64,000 nucleotides of DNA from Flavobacteriaceae bacterium UBA6231 (GTDB lineage: Bacteria > Bacteroidota > Bacteroidia > Flavobacteriales > Flavobacteriaceae): contig DJWL01000201.1 of the NCBI GenBank assembly GCA_002441545.1, positions 1-64,000 of the forward strand, read 5' to 3'. The notes under the pieces are model-generated. The model was not told where the DNA came from and did no database searches. It worked only from the letters and a program-made list of their open reading frames with translations. A program made the translations under genes and the position numbers. This document shows positions 51,208-59,376 of this stretch, in pieces; the stretch's first letter is position 1, and each line of letters opens with the position of its first letter.

Positions 51208-51847
51208 AAACAGAACTGAAGCGGCTTTGTTACTTAGCAAAAAATTAAAAAAATATAGTAATGACGAACATGCCATTATAGTAACCATACCAAGAGGAGG
51301 ACTTCCTATAGGACATACGATTGCAAAACAATTGCATCTTCCTTTGGATCTGGTTCTTTCAAAAAAAATTGGACATCCGTATAATAAAGAATATGCTATT
51401 GGTGCTGTAACTCTTAATGACAGGATTTTAAGTGATGATGCCCAAACCATTACACAAGAATATATAGATGAAGAAACCAATAGAATTAGAGCAGTATTAA
51501 TCGAACGTCACAAAAAATACTATATCACAGATAAAACACAAAGTTTAAAAAACAAAATAGTCATCCTTGTTGATGATGGTGTGGCTACTGGCCATACCTT
51601 AATCTCGTGCATAAAATTAATCGAAAAGCAAAGCCCGTCTCAAATTATTGTGGCACTGCCAGTTGGGCCGCCTTCTGTAATCAAAAAAATAAACGATCTA
51701 CCATCTGTAAATGAAACCCTTTGTCTTATAAAACCTAATGATTTTTTTGCTGTTGGGCAATTTTATGAGGAATTTGAACAAGTTGATGATAGTGAGGTTG
51801 TTAAGCTTTTAAAAGACGCAAATAACTTTTCAAAAATAAATACTTAA
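51197..51847 (+). CDS. Phosphoribosyltransferase family protein
   Basis: 216 residues. The PRPP-binding loop VILVDDGVATGHTLISCIK and an early IIVTIPRGGLPIGHTIAK mark a type I phosphoribosyltransferase with the hood typical of the ComF/Rv0571c-like group, not a known salvage enzyme. It is translationally coupled to the hydrolase gene. Role probably in nucleotide recycling or in making an unknown metabolite during stress. The operon ends with the terminator at 51927. Confidence 0.9.
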   Translation: MKFRNRTEAALLLSKKLKKYSNDEHAIIVTIPRGGLPIGHTIAKQLHLPLDLVLSKKIGHPYNKEYAIGAVTLNDRILSDDAQTITQEYIDEETNRIRAVLIERHKKYYITDKTQSLKNKIVILVDDGVATGHTLISCIKLIEKQSPSQIIVALPVGPPSVIKKINDLPSVNETLCLIKPNDFFAVGQFYEEFEQVDDSEVVKLLKDANNFSKINT

Positions 51848-51926
51848 ATAAATTTGAAATAGTTTCATAACTTATCTTTCGTATTTGATTAAAACTTGTT
51901 AACAATTAGTTTGTGATTTGTAATCT

Positions 51927-51957
51927 AAAAAAAGGGGACAGTTAACCGTCCCCTTTT
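51927..51957. terminator. Strong bidirectional terminator
   Basis: Stem AAAAGGGGAC / GTCCCCTTTT with an 8-nt loop; plus-strand T4 after it, and seven A before it, giving U7 for minus-strand transcripts. It closes the plus-strand phosphoribosyltransferase operon and would also stop a leftward transcript from 52950. Confidence 0.88.
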
Positions 51958-52948
51958 AATTTGCATTATAGCTTTAAGCATAAAACTGTATTTGCAATTG
52001 ATTAATAGCCTTTAAACAAAAGAAACAGGAAGCCTGACTTCCTGTTTCCTGTCAAAACATTTGATTTTATTTATCAACCCTTTTTGGTCATTAATTTAAC
52101 TTTATCTCTAAACTTAAATCAAACCTTAAGCTAACAAATAGCTTCAAATGCTTCTAAACCAGATTAAGCCTTTTACAATGAAATCTCTGGTTTTTTTTTA
52201 AAACAGGAAGCCGAAACTTCCTGTTTCCCCAAAGTATTTAATGTCATCAATATAACTTTCGGTTTTCTGCAACACACCCTTATCTCTAAGAAGCATGTCT
52301 GGGTTTTCTGGTCATACAATAGCTTTAAACACTTTGTTTCGGCTCCATCATCTTTCAACAACGAAACCTAGTTTTTTTTAAGAAACAGGAAGCCAAAACT
52401 TCCTGTTTCCTGTCAAAACATTTGATTTTATTTATTAACCTTTTCCACTCATTAACTTTACTTTATCTCTAAAGCTACGTTAAATCTTCAGTTAAAAATA
52501 TACTCAAATGCTCCAAAACCAGACTTAGCATTTCTAAAATGAAAACTCTGGTATATTTTTAGAAACAGGAAGCCAAAGCTTCCTGTTTCCACAAAGTATT
52601 TAATTTCATCAATATAACTTTCGGTTTTCTGCAACACACCCTTATCTCTAAGAAGCATGTCTGGGTTTTCTGGTTACACAATAGCTTTAAACACTTTGCT
52701 CAGGACTTATCATCATACAACAACAAATCCTATTCTTTTTAAGAAACAGGAAGCCAAAACTTCCTGTTTCTCTTTTAGAGTTCAATTATATTATTCAATT
52801 TCATGCCTGATAACATAATCTTCTTATATGGAATTGAAAAACTCAATTTAACTAACTAAGAATGACTAATACAAATACATTTAATAAAATAATAGCTTCA
52901 AACCCTATTTTATGTTTCTTTTAAATTTTTGAAAGAACGTTTTAATTA
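51958..52948 (-). ncRNA. Candidate structured non-coding RNA locus, array of five hairpins
   Basis: Nearly 1 kb without a plausible gene. An 11-bp hairpin, GAAACAGGAAG / CTTCCTGTTTC with a 5-6-nt loop, occurs five times: near 52022, 52200, 52382, 52562 and 52743, i.e. every 178-182 bp. The four intervening sequences alternate between two related types (ABAB), so the array arose by duplication of a ~180-bp unit and then of a ~360-bp pair. An FNR-type promoter at 52954-52996 points leftward into it and the terminator at 51927 would end that transcript; the leftmost hairpin is followed on the minus strand by TTTTGTTT. Against this, ACCAGA/TCTGGT hairpins with T-runs within the spacers look like plus-strand terminators, so strand is not certain. 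Confidence 0.5.
52022..52770. repeat. Tandem ~180-bp repeats in ABAB order
   Basis: Type A spacers (52049-52199 and 52410-52561) share TTTGATTTTATTTAT, CTTTATCTCTAAA and AAACCAGA...TCTGGT. Type B spacers (52229-52381 and 52590-52742) share ATAACTTTCGGTTTTCTGCA, CTTATCTCTAAGAAGCATGT and ATAGCTTTAAACACTTTG and are ~90% identical to each other. A and B also align with each other around TTATCTCTAA. H1-H3 and H3-H5 distances are 360 and 361 bp. A further AATAGCTTCAAACC remnant lies near 52890. Confidence 0.92.
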
Positions 52949-52953
52949 TGATG

Positions 52954-52996
52954 CTAATATACATCACCATATATGGATTTGAAATGATGGATATCA
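52954..52996 (-). promoter_or_regulatory. FNR/Crp-type promoter reading into the hairpin array
   Basis: TGATGGATATCA at 52985-52996 and minus-strand TATATTAG at 52954-52961, centres exactly 33 bp apart, the same sequence and spacing as the nrdJ promoter. No protein-coding frame of note follows on the minus strand. Confidence 0.65.
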
Positions 52997-53011
52997 GTCT
53001 GACTAAAAAAA

Positions 53012-53404
53012 TTAAGCGGGAAGTATATCATAAACCATGTTCAATAAAAACAAACCTATAAAGAACAGCAACATATAAATTGTTTGGACAAATTTTATGT
53101 TAATAAGTTCTAGACTTGGTATGGTTTTTTTTGGAAATATAAACAGAGCCAACCCCATGAACAACGATATCCAACCAATTAATGTAATAATGAGTTTCCA
53201 GTTCAGTTCCCAAATATTGTGAAATATGATATTGAGCAACCCTATGATTATTGCTAAAAAGGCTGTGATTATCAAAAATTTTTCATCGTTTAAATCTTTG
53301 AAAATCTGTTTTATACGTTGAGGTTTAAAACTTAGTATCAAAAAGAAAATAATAAGGTACCAACCCCAGAACTTAGCTAAAATAAAAGACGCTTCCATAT
53401 CCAA
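53012..53404 (-). CDS. Small integral membrane protein
   Basis: 130 residues with four predicted transmembrane helices (about 8-26, 42-62, 70-88 and 107-126) joined by short loops, the first loop basic (KPQRIKQIFKDLNDEKF). No conserved catalytic residues or known family recognised. It abuts the upstream Usp gene (stop and start adjacent), so the two are co-expressed from the promoter at 54272-54314. Confidence 0.75.
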   Translation of the reverse strand: MDMEASFILAKFWGWYLIIFFLILSFKPQRIKQIFKDLNDEKFLIITAFLAIIIGLLNIIFHNIWELNWKLIITLIGWISLFMGLALFIFPKKTIPSLELINIKFVQTIYMLLFFIGLFLLNMVYDILPA

Positions 53405-54253
53405 TTAATTTTTTTCGTGCAATACTAAAAACGGGATCTCTAAATGATAGCTCATATCTTCAACTGTTGAGCGGAACAATAGCCTTTGAAAATAATTTAA
53501 GTTTTTTGCTACCATGCAGATCATGCTTATCTGTCTACTTTCAACAAAACACTGTATACCGTCTTCAATATTTTTGTTTGTTAAAAAATATAGACCATAA
53601 TGGCATTCAGTAAAATAGTTTTCCAAAAATTCTTTATTAATATTTTGGTACGTACTTAAATCCTCTTTCTTTTTTCCAATATGGAGGATTTGTAAGGATG
53701 CTTCATGCTTCTGTAAAATATCCAATAGAGGTTGTAAGGTGTTGATATCATATTCTAAAGAGAAATCTGTTGGAAATGCTATTTCCTTTATTTTGCAAAA
53801 TCTTGCCTTTTCGGGAATGACCAAAATATCGCATTTTACTTTTGTAATGACATCGCCTGTATTTGACCCAATGATATACGGATTCATACCTGAATCACCT
53901 TTTGCGCCCATTACAATACAATCTATTTTCTTTTCGTCAACCATGTTTTTGACAGAATCAATAAAAAAACCATACTCTGTAAATGAATGAAATCTATGGT
54001 TTTTATGTTGGGAAAATTTACTGGAAATGCGTTTTAAAATGTTTCTCAATTTTATTTTTGATGGTTTTGTATAAACCTCTTCAACAATCTGGTCTGTGGG
54101 AGCATATGGAATATCTCCTGTTATCAAATAGCTTAATTTATCAACATGCAACAAGTAAAAGTCATAGGTTGAATTTTCAAAAAACTTTAGGGCGTAATCT
54201 ATAGCGTTCCATGAGTTTTCTGAGAAGTCTGTTAATAATAATATATTTTTCAT
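53405..54253 (-). CDS. Universal stress protein, tandem UspA domains
   Basis: 282 residues from the ATG at 54253 (MKNILLLTDFSENSWNAIDY). Fifth Usp of the window. The ATP loop is CIVMGAKGDSGMNPYIIGSN in domain 1. Domain 2 begins IAFPTDFSLEYDINTLQPLL. The longer frame from 54298 is rejected because it spans the promoter's -7 element. Confidence 0.93.
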   Translation of the reverse strand: MKNILLLTDFSENSWNAIDYALKFFENSTYDFYLLHVDKLSYLITGDIPYAPTDQIVEEVYTKPSKIKLRNILKRISSKFSQHKNHRFHSFTEYGFFIDSVKNMVDEKKIDCIVMGAKGDSGMNPYIIGSNTGDVITKVKCDILVIPEKARFCKIKEIAFPTDFSLEYDINTLQPLLDILQKHEASLQILHIGKKKEDLSTYQNINKEFLENYFTECHYGLYFLTNKNIEDGIQCFVESRQISMICMVAKNLNYFQRLLFRSTVEDMSYHLEIPFLVLHEKN

Positions 54254-54271
54254 ATTAAAATATTTACCTAA

Positions 54272-54314
54272 TAAATTTAAGATTATGATATTGGCCACGA
54301 AATGACATTGCTCA
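54272..54314 (-). promoter_or_regulatory. FNR/Crp-type promoter of the fifth usp gene
   Basis: TGACATTGCTCA (TGA-N6-TCA) at 54303-54314; minus-strand TAAATTTA at 54272-54279, centres 33 bp apart; ATG 19 bp further. The palindrome is weaker than the others. Confidence 0.6.
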
Positions 54315-54380
54315 TTTTGAAGTTCTCATCCTAAGCAAATGATTTATTGCATAAATTAAGCTGTTTAAAAAGAAAAGGGA

Positions 54381-55436
54381 TTACTTGATTTTTTTCAACC
54401 TTTCAAAATCCATGACCTTAAAATCCTTGCCATCTGCCTTGACAATGCCCTCGTTTTTAAATATGGTAAGCGCTCTAATGAATGTTTCAGAGGCTATTCC
54501 GGCTATGCTTGCCAAATCACTTCGTGAGATTTTTATGGTATCACCAGACTTGTAATTTAGCTTTTCTGCAAAATTTAAAATTGTTATAGCTGTTTTTTTA
54601 TTAACAGAGCCGTATGCCATTTGCAGAAGCTGCTCTTTTAAAGAGGACACGTTTTCTGCCAACAATTCTATGAGTTCTAAAACCACTTTAGGGTTGGCGT
54701 TTAATATAGTTTTAAACTCGATGGTGGAAACACCAAACAGTCTAGTATCTTCAATGGCTTTTGTTGTTTCCTTAAACGTCACGTTATGGATAAACGAGGT
54801 AAAACCGAAGATATCATCTTCTTTGTATAGAGCGGTTGTCAATTCCTTGCCTAGTTCATCAATTTTATAAGCTTTTACAGCACCTTGGTCTATAAGGTAA
54901 ATGTAATTGGAATGTTCGCCTTCTCTGTAAATAATGTCATCTTTTTTGAATTCAAACAGAGATCCATAATCATCAAAATAGTTTTTAAGATCATTCAGTG
55001 TTTTAATTTCGGCATCATACGGTAAGGCATCAAGTACAATAGTGTTTGCTTTTGGCTCATCAATCTTATGCACTTTAGCCAAACGTCTTTCTACAACGTT
55101 TAAAAGATCCTCTTCAGTAAACGGTTTGGTGATGTAATCATCAGCTCCTAAATTCATGCCTTTTCGTATATCTTGGTTTTGGCTTTTTACTGACAAAAAG
55201 ACAAACGGTATATGTTTGGTTTTTTTGCTTTTTGAAAGTTTTTCAAACACCTCATATCCATCCAATTCCGGCATCATGATATCACATAGGATAATGTCTG
55301 GTAGGTGTTTTTCTGCTTTGTCCACGCCCAACAATCCATTTGAACCTGTAATAACCTTGTAGTTTGCCAACTCCAAAATTTCTGTGGTGTTTTCCCTTAA
55401 TGCTCGGTCATCCTCTATCAATAAAACTGTTTTCAT
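54381..55436 (-). CDS. Response regulator fused to Crp/Fnr-type transcription factor
   Basis: 351 residues. A receiver domain (about 1-120) has phosphoacceptor D52 (LCDIMMPELDG), acidic pocket E8-D9-D10 and K in ITKPF. A cyclic-nucleotide-binding-like domain (about 150-265; FKKDDIIYREGEHSNYIYLIDQG in parts) and a Crp-type winged HTH (about 280-345; ISRSDLASIAGIASETFIRAL) follow. The only Cys is C51, so it cannot bind an FNR [4Fe-4S] cluster; the input must come by phosphorylation from the histidine kinase encoded just upstream. It is the best candidate to bind the TGAT-N4-ATCA boxes found across 41-62 kb. Confidence 0.93.
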   Translation of the reverse strand: MKTVLLIEDDRALRENTTEILELANYKVITGSNGLLGVDKAEKHLPDIILCDIMMPELDGYEVFEKLSKSKKTKHIPFVFLSVKSQNQDIRKGMNLGADDYITKPFTEEDLLNVVERRLAKVHKIDEPKANTIVLDALPYDAEIKTLNDLKNYFDDYGSLFEFKKDDIIYREGEHSNYIYLIDQGAVKAYKIDELGKELTTALYKEDDIFGFTSFIHNVTFKETTKAIEDTRLFGVSTIEFKTILNANPKVVLELIELLAENVSSLKEQLLQMAYGSVNKKTAITILNFAEKLNYKSGDTIKISRSDLASIAGIASETFIRALTIFKNEGIVKADGKDFKVMDFERLKKIK

Positions 55437-55521
55437 GTGCTTGTAATATTTATTTTACAATGGTTACATGGAACATCGCTAATAGAAATCCCATTGTATA
55501 CTAAGATTAAACTTGGATGCT

Positions 55522-57453
55522 TCATTGTTTTGCATTATTTGGTATGGATACTGTAAACGTAGAACCTTGCTGTTCTTCACTTTCAAAATATATGGTACCG
55601 TCTATAAGCTCCAAATGGTTTTTAACAATGTTCAACCCAATGCCTGTCCCTTCTGTATTAAGGACGTTTTCAGCTCTGTAATACCGTTCAAAAATATTAT
55701 TCTGGTCTTTTTTTGGAATACCAATTCCTGTATCCCTGATTTTAAATGTTGTTATTTGATCATTTTGGTCTATATCCAAATATATGGTTGATTGTTCAGG
55801 AGAATATTTAATGGCATTATGAATTAGATTTGACAATATCAATTCAATTATTTTTTCATCTTGATAAAGTGATAGGTCGTCGCTCTTTTCTATATATTTT
55901 ATTTGTTGACCTTCCTTTAAGAGCATTCTGGCATTGTAAATAACCTCATCAACAATTTTGCTTATTTTAAAATAGGTGTACCTGTAACTTAGCTTGCCAG
56001 TCTCAAATTTCTCAATGGATAAAAATCCATTTAAAATGTTATTCAAAATATGTGCCTTCTCAGTGATTGTCTTGATGTGTTTATCTCTATTCTGCTGTTG
56101 TTCAGTTAATTGGTATTTGCTCAGTAACAAGGCAGAAGTTAAAATAGCGCTCAAAGGCGTTTTGAATTCATGAGACAATTGTGTTAAAAATTTGGTTTTT
56201 AGTTGATTGACCTCAATTTCTTTATTAAGCACCTCTTTAAGTTGCTGTGTTCGTTCTTCAACAATCCTTTCAAGTTTTGCTGTATGGTTTTTGCGTTCTG
56301 TGATGTCCAAAATGATAGCGACAAACACCTGTTTATCTCCTAAATTGGACAGTTGCAAATGTGTTTCAACAGGGTATGTAGTCCCATCTTTTCGTTGGTG
56401 AACCGATTCAACCTCCAATTTTCCTACATTCTTTTTAAGTAAAACGTCAACAACCTCTCTGAATTCGGCTTCATTTTTATAAGGTGTTATATCAATTGGT
56501 GTCATTTTAATTAGCTCCTTCATGGTATAGCCAAGGTTCCTTTGGGCTCCATAATTAACCTTGATAAACTTTAATGTTTTGGCATCAAAAACATGGATTT
56601 CATTTAAAGACTCATCAAAAATTGTTGACAAATGGTGGCGTTCAACTTCTTCCTGCTTTCTTTCAGTGAGGTCTTGATGTATGCCTATAAAATTTGTCAC
56701 CAAACCATCATCATTTGTAATGGGCATAATAAATAATTCATTCCAGAACAATGATCCATCTTTTTTATAATTTCTCAAGGTTGTCCGGTAACTTTCTCCC
56801 TTTTCAATGGCTTTCTTTAACCTTTCAATCGTTTCTTTATCATCTTCTGTTCCTTGCAGAAATCGACAGCTGTGATTCAGTATGTCATCAGAACTATACC
56901 CTGTTAAATTTTGATAGGCTAGGTTGCAATATATCACAGGGTTGCCATGTTTTAAAGCATCGGTAATAATGATACCATTGGTTGCAGACTCTAAGGCCCT
57001 GCTTTTTATCATTAATTTTTTTTCTATTTCCTTTTGTTCTGTAATGTCACTTATCAATGCCATTACAAACGTTTTATTGTAAATAGAAAATGGAATTAAT
57101 TCAATATCCAGTTCAATAATATTACCATCTTTTTTTATGCCAAAAATATTTTTTGAATCCGTAATTCTTGTTCTTGTTCCTGTTTTAAAAAACTCTTTAA
57201 AATGTACTGAAAGAATTTTGTGATAGTTAGATGGTAGTAGTACGTTTAAATCCTTTGAAATTAATTCGTCTTTTTCATAACCAAAAATGGTCTCTGCAGC
57301 AGTATTAGCTTGTGCAATCTTTTGATGGTTATCAACAATGACCACTGCCTCAGAAATGGTCTCTAAAAGGATACTTGATATGTCTTCCGCCTGCCTAAAC
57401 ATATTATAATGGGGTTTGAAGAAAGGATTACTTATGTTAGTATTGGGTGGCAT
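55522..57453 (-). CDS. PAS-domain hybrid-free sensor histidine kinase
   Basis: 643 residues, soluble. Three PAS domains (about 20-145, 150-270 with the LOV-like NCRFLQG pattern NHSCRFLQGTEDDKE, and 275-390) are followed by HisKA with H428 (LTQLSHEFKTPLSAI) and HATPase_c (LILSNLIHNAIKYSPEQ, RDTGIGIPKKD, GTGIGLNIVKNHL). The second PAS reads NHSCRFLQG, which matches the flavin-binding GRNCRFLQG motif of LOV domains, including the Cys. Light, redox or oxygen sensing is therefore possible. It is 85 bp upstream of the response regulator in the same direction: a cognate pair. Confidence 0.93.
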   Translation of the reverse strand: MPPNTNISNPFFKPHYNMFRQAEDISSILLETISEAVVIVDNHQKIAQANTAAETIFGYEKDELISKDLNVLLPSNYHKILSVHFKEFFKTGTRTRITDSKNIFGIKKDGNIIELDIELIPFSIYNKTFVMALISDITEQKEIEKKLMIKSRALESATNGIIITDALKHGNPVIYCNLAYQNLTGYSSDDILNHSCRFLQGTEDDKETIERLKKAIEKGESYRTTLRNYKKDGSLFWNELFIMPITNDDGLVTNFIGIHQDLTERKQEEVERHHLSTIFDESLNEIHVFDAKTLKFIKVNYGAQRNLGYTMKELIKMTPIDITPYKNEAEFREVVDVLLKKNVGKLEVESVHQRKDGTTYPVETHLQLSNLGDKQVFVAIILDITERKNHTAKLERIVEERTQQLKEVLNKEIEVNQLKTKFLTQLSHEFKTPLSAILTSALLLSKYQLTEQQQNRDKHIKTITEKAHILNNILNGFLSIEKFETGKLSYRYTYFKISKIVDEVIYNARMLLKEGQQIKYIEKSDDLSLYQDEKIIELILSNLIHNAIKYSPEQSTIYLDIDQNDQITTFKIRDTGIGIPKKDQNNIFERYYRAENVLNTEGTGIGLNIVKNHLELIDGTIYFESEEQQGSTFTVSIPNNAKQ

Positions 57454-57501
57454 ATAAATTTACGAAAAAAAACTGCAAAAACCATATATATTCAGTCATA
57501 A

Positions 57502-57544
57502 TGATTTTTATCATAACGTATTAGCAAACAAGATTTTATATTTA
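57502..57544 (+). promoter_or_regulatory. FNR/Crp-type promoter of the TerB-DUF302-Trx operon
   Basis: TGATTTTTATCA at 57502-57513 and TATATTTA at 57537-57544, centres 33 bp apart; ATG 21 bp further. The site lies in the divergent region shared with the histidine kinase, so it may also affect that gene. Confidence 0.75.
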
Positions 57545-57564
57545 TAGAATTGATAATACAGATT

Positions 57565-57975
57565 ATGGAAAAAAGAAAACATATGACACTTAAATTTTAC
57601 CAAAATCTTGGCAAACTGTTTTATGCTATTGCAGCCATTGACAATAAAGTTGAAGCGGTTGAATTTGTAAAACTAAAAGAGCTTGTAAAGAAACAATGGT
57701 TAAAATTGGATTCTATTGAAGATGCTTTTGGTACCGATGCTTCCTATCAAATAGAAATTGTCTTTGACTGGTTGAATGCCCAAGAAAATCTAAACGCCAA
57801 AGCTTGTTTTGATGATTTTATTGCCTATAAAAACAAACAAAAACATTTATTTACGGATGCGGTTAAACATTTGATATTAAAAACAGCCCGTGCCATAGCG
57901 GCATCCTTTTCGGGCATCAATAAATCAGAATTGATTTTTCTAGCCAATTTAGAGATGGAATTAAAAAACACATAA
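57565..57975 (+). CDS. TerB-like protein
   Basis: 136 residues from the ATG at 57565; an in-frame TTG at 57550 would overlap the leader. LGKLFYAIAAIDNKVEAVEFVKL and the C-terminal AIAASFSGINKSELIFLANLE follow the helical TerB fold with its acidic metal-binding pairs (D and E in IDNKVE, NKSE). TerB family proteins are membrane-stress associated. It heads an operon with DUF302 and thioredoxin. Confidence 0.7.
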   Translation: MEKRKHMTLKFYQNLGKLFYAIAAIDNKVEAVEFVKLKELVKKQWLKLDSIEDAFGTDASYQIEIVFDWLNAQENLNAKACFDDFIAYKNKQKHLFTDAVKHLILKTARAIAASFSGINKSELIFLANLEMELKNT

Positions 57976-57977
57976 TT

Positions 57978-58376
57978 ATGTCCTATTATTTTAATACTGT
58001 TGTTTCGGGTAAATTTGAAACTGTAATTGAAAGCGTTACCCAATTGTTGAAAGAGGAAGGTTTTGGTATACTTACGGAAATTGATATCCAAAAGACCCTG
58101 AAAAACAAACTGGACGTGGATTTTAAAAAGTATAAAATACTTGGGGCCTGTAATCCGCCTTTTGCTCATCAAGCCCTGCAGGCTGAAAACAAAATTGGGA
58201 CCATGTTGCCATGCAACGTGATTGTGCAAGAACTAGAAGCCGGCAAAATAGAGGTCGCAGCCATCAACCCAATGGTTTCAATGCAAGCGGTTAAAAATGA
58301 CCAACTTGAAAATATAGCCCAACAAGTGAGCCGTAAATTAAAGCAAGTAATCACAAATCTGGAACATGAAAAGTAG
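57978..58376 (+). CDS. DUF302 family protein
   Basis: 132 residues. The pattern SGKFETVIESVTQLLKEEGFGILTEIDIQKTLKNKL, KILGACNPPFAHQALQAE and LPCNVIVQELEAGKIEVAAINP (short stretches) is the DUF302 fold, including the conserved Cys in GACNPPFA. Function unknown; commonly clustered with thioredoxin, Usp and oxygen-limitation genes. Starts 2 bp after the TerB stop and overlaps the thioredoxin gene by 11 bp. Confidence 0.93.
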   Translation: MSYYFNTVVSGKFETVIESVTQLLKEEGFGILTEIDIQKTLKNKLDVDFKKYKILGACNPPFAHQALQAENKIGTMLPCNVIVQELEAGKIEVAAINPMVSMQAVKNDQLENIAQQVSRKLKQVITNLEHEK

Positions 58377-58665
58377 TTTTAATGATATCATAGGTTCAAA
58401 CCGACCAGTTTTAGTGGATTTTTATGCAGACTGGTGTGGTCCCTGTAAAATGCTTGCGCCTATTTTAAAGAATGTTAAACAAGACCTGAAAGATTCCATA
58501 AAAATCGTGAAAATTGATGTTGACAAAAATCAGGTCTTGGCCAGTAAATATCAGGTCAGGGGTGTGCCGACCATGATGCTTTTTAAAAACGGAAAGCAAT
58601 TATGGCGTCAATCTGGGGTTTTGCAAAAACATGACATTATCACAGTTATAAAACAACATCTTTAA
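58366..58665 (+). CDS. Thioredoxin
   Basis: 99 residues, cytosolic. The active site WCGPC is at 23-27 (DWCGPCKMLAPIL), and the cis-proline is in VRGVPTMMLF. Slightly shorter than E. coli TrxA. It could be the reductant of the class II RNR at 48252 and of the DUF302 protein. The ATG lies within the end of the DUF302 gene, so the two are translationally coupled. Confidence 0.95.
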   Translation: MKSSFNDIIGSNRPVLVDFYADWCGPCKMLAPILKNVKQDLKDSIKIVKIDVDKNQVLASKYQVRGVPTMMLFKNGKQLWRQSGVLQKHDIITVIKQHL

Positions 58666-58678
58666 GATCTGTTTGTGA

Positions 58679-58721
58679 TGATATTTATCATTTCGTAATA
58701 GACAAAAAGAGCCTATTTTTA
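58679..58721 (+). promoter_or_regulatory. FNR/Crp-type promoter of the WG-repeat/S2P operon
   Basis: TGATATTTATCA at 58679-58690 and TATTTTTA at 58714-58721, centres 33 bp apart; ATG 26 bp further. Confidence 0.75.
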
Positions 58722-58746
58722 AGTTGATAATTAAAAATATTTTGTC

Positions 58747-59376
58747 ATGAAAAAAGGTGTAAATCTGTTTACAGCACTACTTTTGTTTTCTGCTATAATT
58801 TGTGCTCAAACTATTGAAAACATTGATTACATATCAGATTTTAACGATGGTCTTGCTGCCATTAAAAAAAATAACCAATGGGCATTTATAAATAAAGAAG
58901 GCGATATTGTTATTGATTTTAGAAATGATCTTGTCACCACTAAATTTAACGATGGCGATTTTCCAATCTTTTATAATGAAAGATGCTTAATTAAAAAAGA
59001 GCACGAAGGTATCTCTTATTTTGGATATATAGACACTTATGGCAAGACAGTGATTGAATCCCAATACTTGAATGCATACAATTTTAACAATGACGAGGCT
59101 ATTGTATTGGTCTTGATTAAGCAAGAAATTGGCGAAAACGAGGCATTAGGTAAGAATATTGTCTATTATAGATATTATGAAGCTGTTATTGATATTAACG
59201 GACATGTAAAAGTTTATTTAACACCAAAAGGCTTTAATGTAGTCTTGGATAAACAGCATTTAAGAACACCACCTAAAATTACATCTAGGCGAATTTTAGA
59301 TAATCTTTATGCCATCTTGAACGACAATAAAAAATGGACCATACAAACCATAAAGGATCTACCCATTTATAAATGA
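58747..59376 (+). CDS. Secreted WG-repeat protein
   Basis: 209 residues with a signal peptide (1-20, ending IICAQ). Two WG-type repeats are seen: AAIKKNNQWAFINKEGDIVI and YFGYIDTYGKTVIESQY. Such beta-rich repeats act in binding, mostly in the periplasm or on the outer membrane. The stop overlaps the start of the site-2 protease gene (ATGA type), so the protein may be a regulator or substrate of that protease. Confidence 0.82.
   Translation: MKKGVNLFTALLLFSAIICAQTIENIDYISDFNDGLAAIKKNNQWAFINKEGDIVIDFRNDLVTTKFNDGDFPIFYNERCLIKKEHEGISYFGYIDTYGKTVIESQYLNAYNFNNDEAIVLVLIKQEIGENEALGKNIVYYRYYEAVIDINGHVKVYLTPKGFNVVLDKQHLRTPPKITSRRILDNLYAILNDNKKWTIQTIKDLPIYK

Noticed and set aside
52173..52361. Small minus-strand protein in the hairpin array (62 codons)
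   Set aside because: It runs across the hairpin repeat, is not open in the sister copies in the same way and has no protein-like features; the array fits RNA or DNA repeats better.
52022..52770. CRISPR array
   Set aside because: The repeated hairpins are ~180 bp apart and the intervening sequences are themselves repeated in ABAB order; no cas genes are present.
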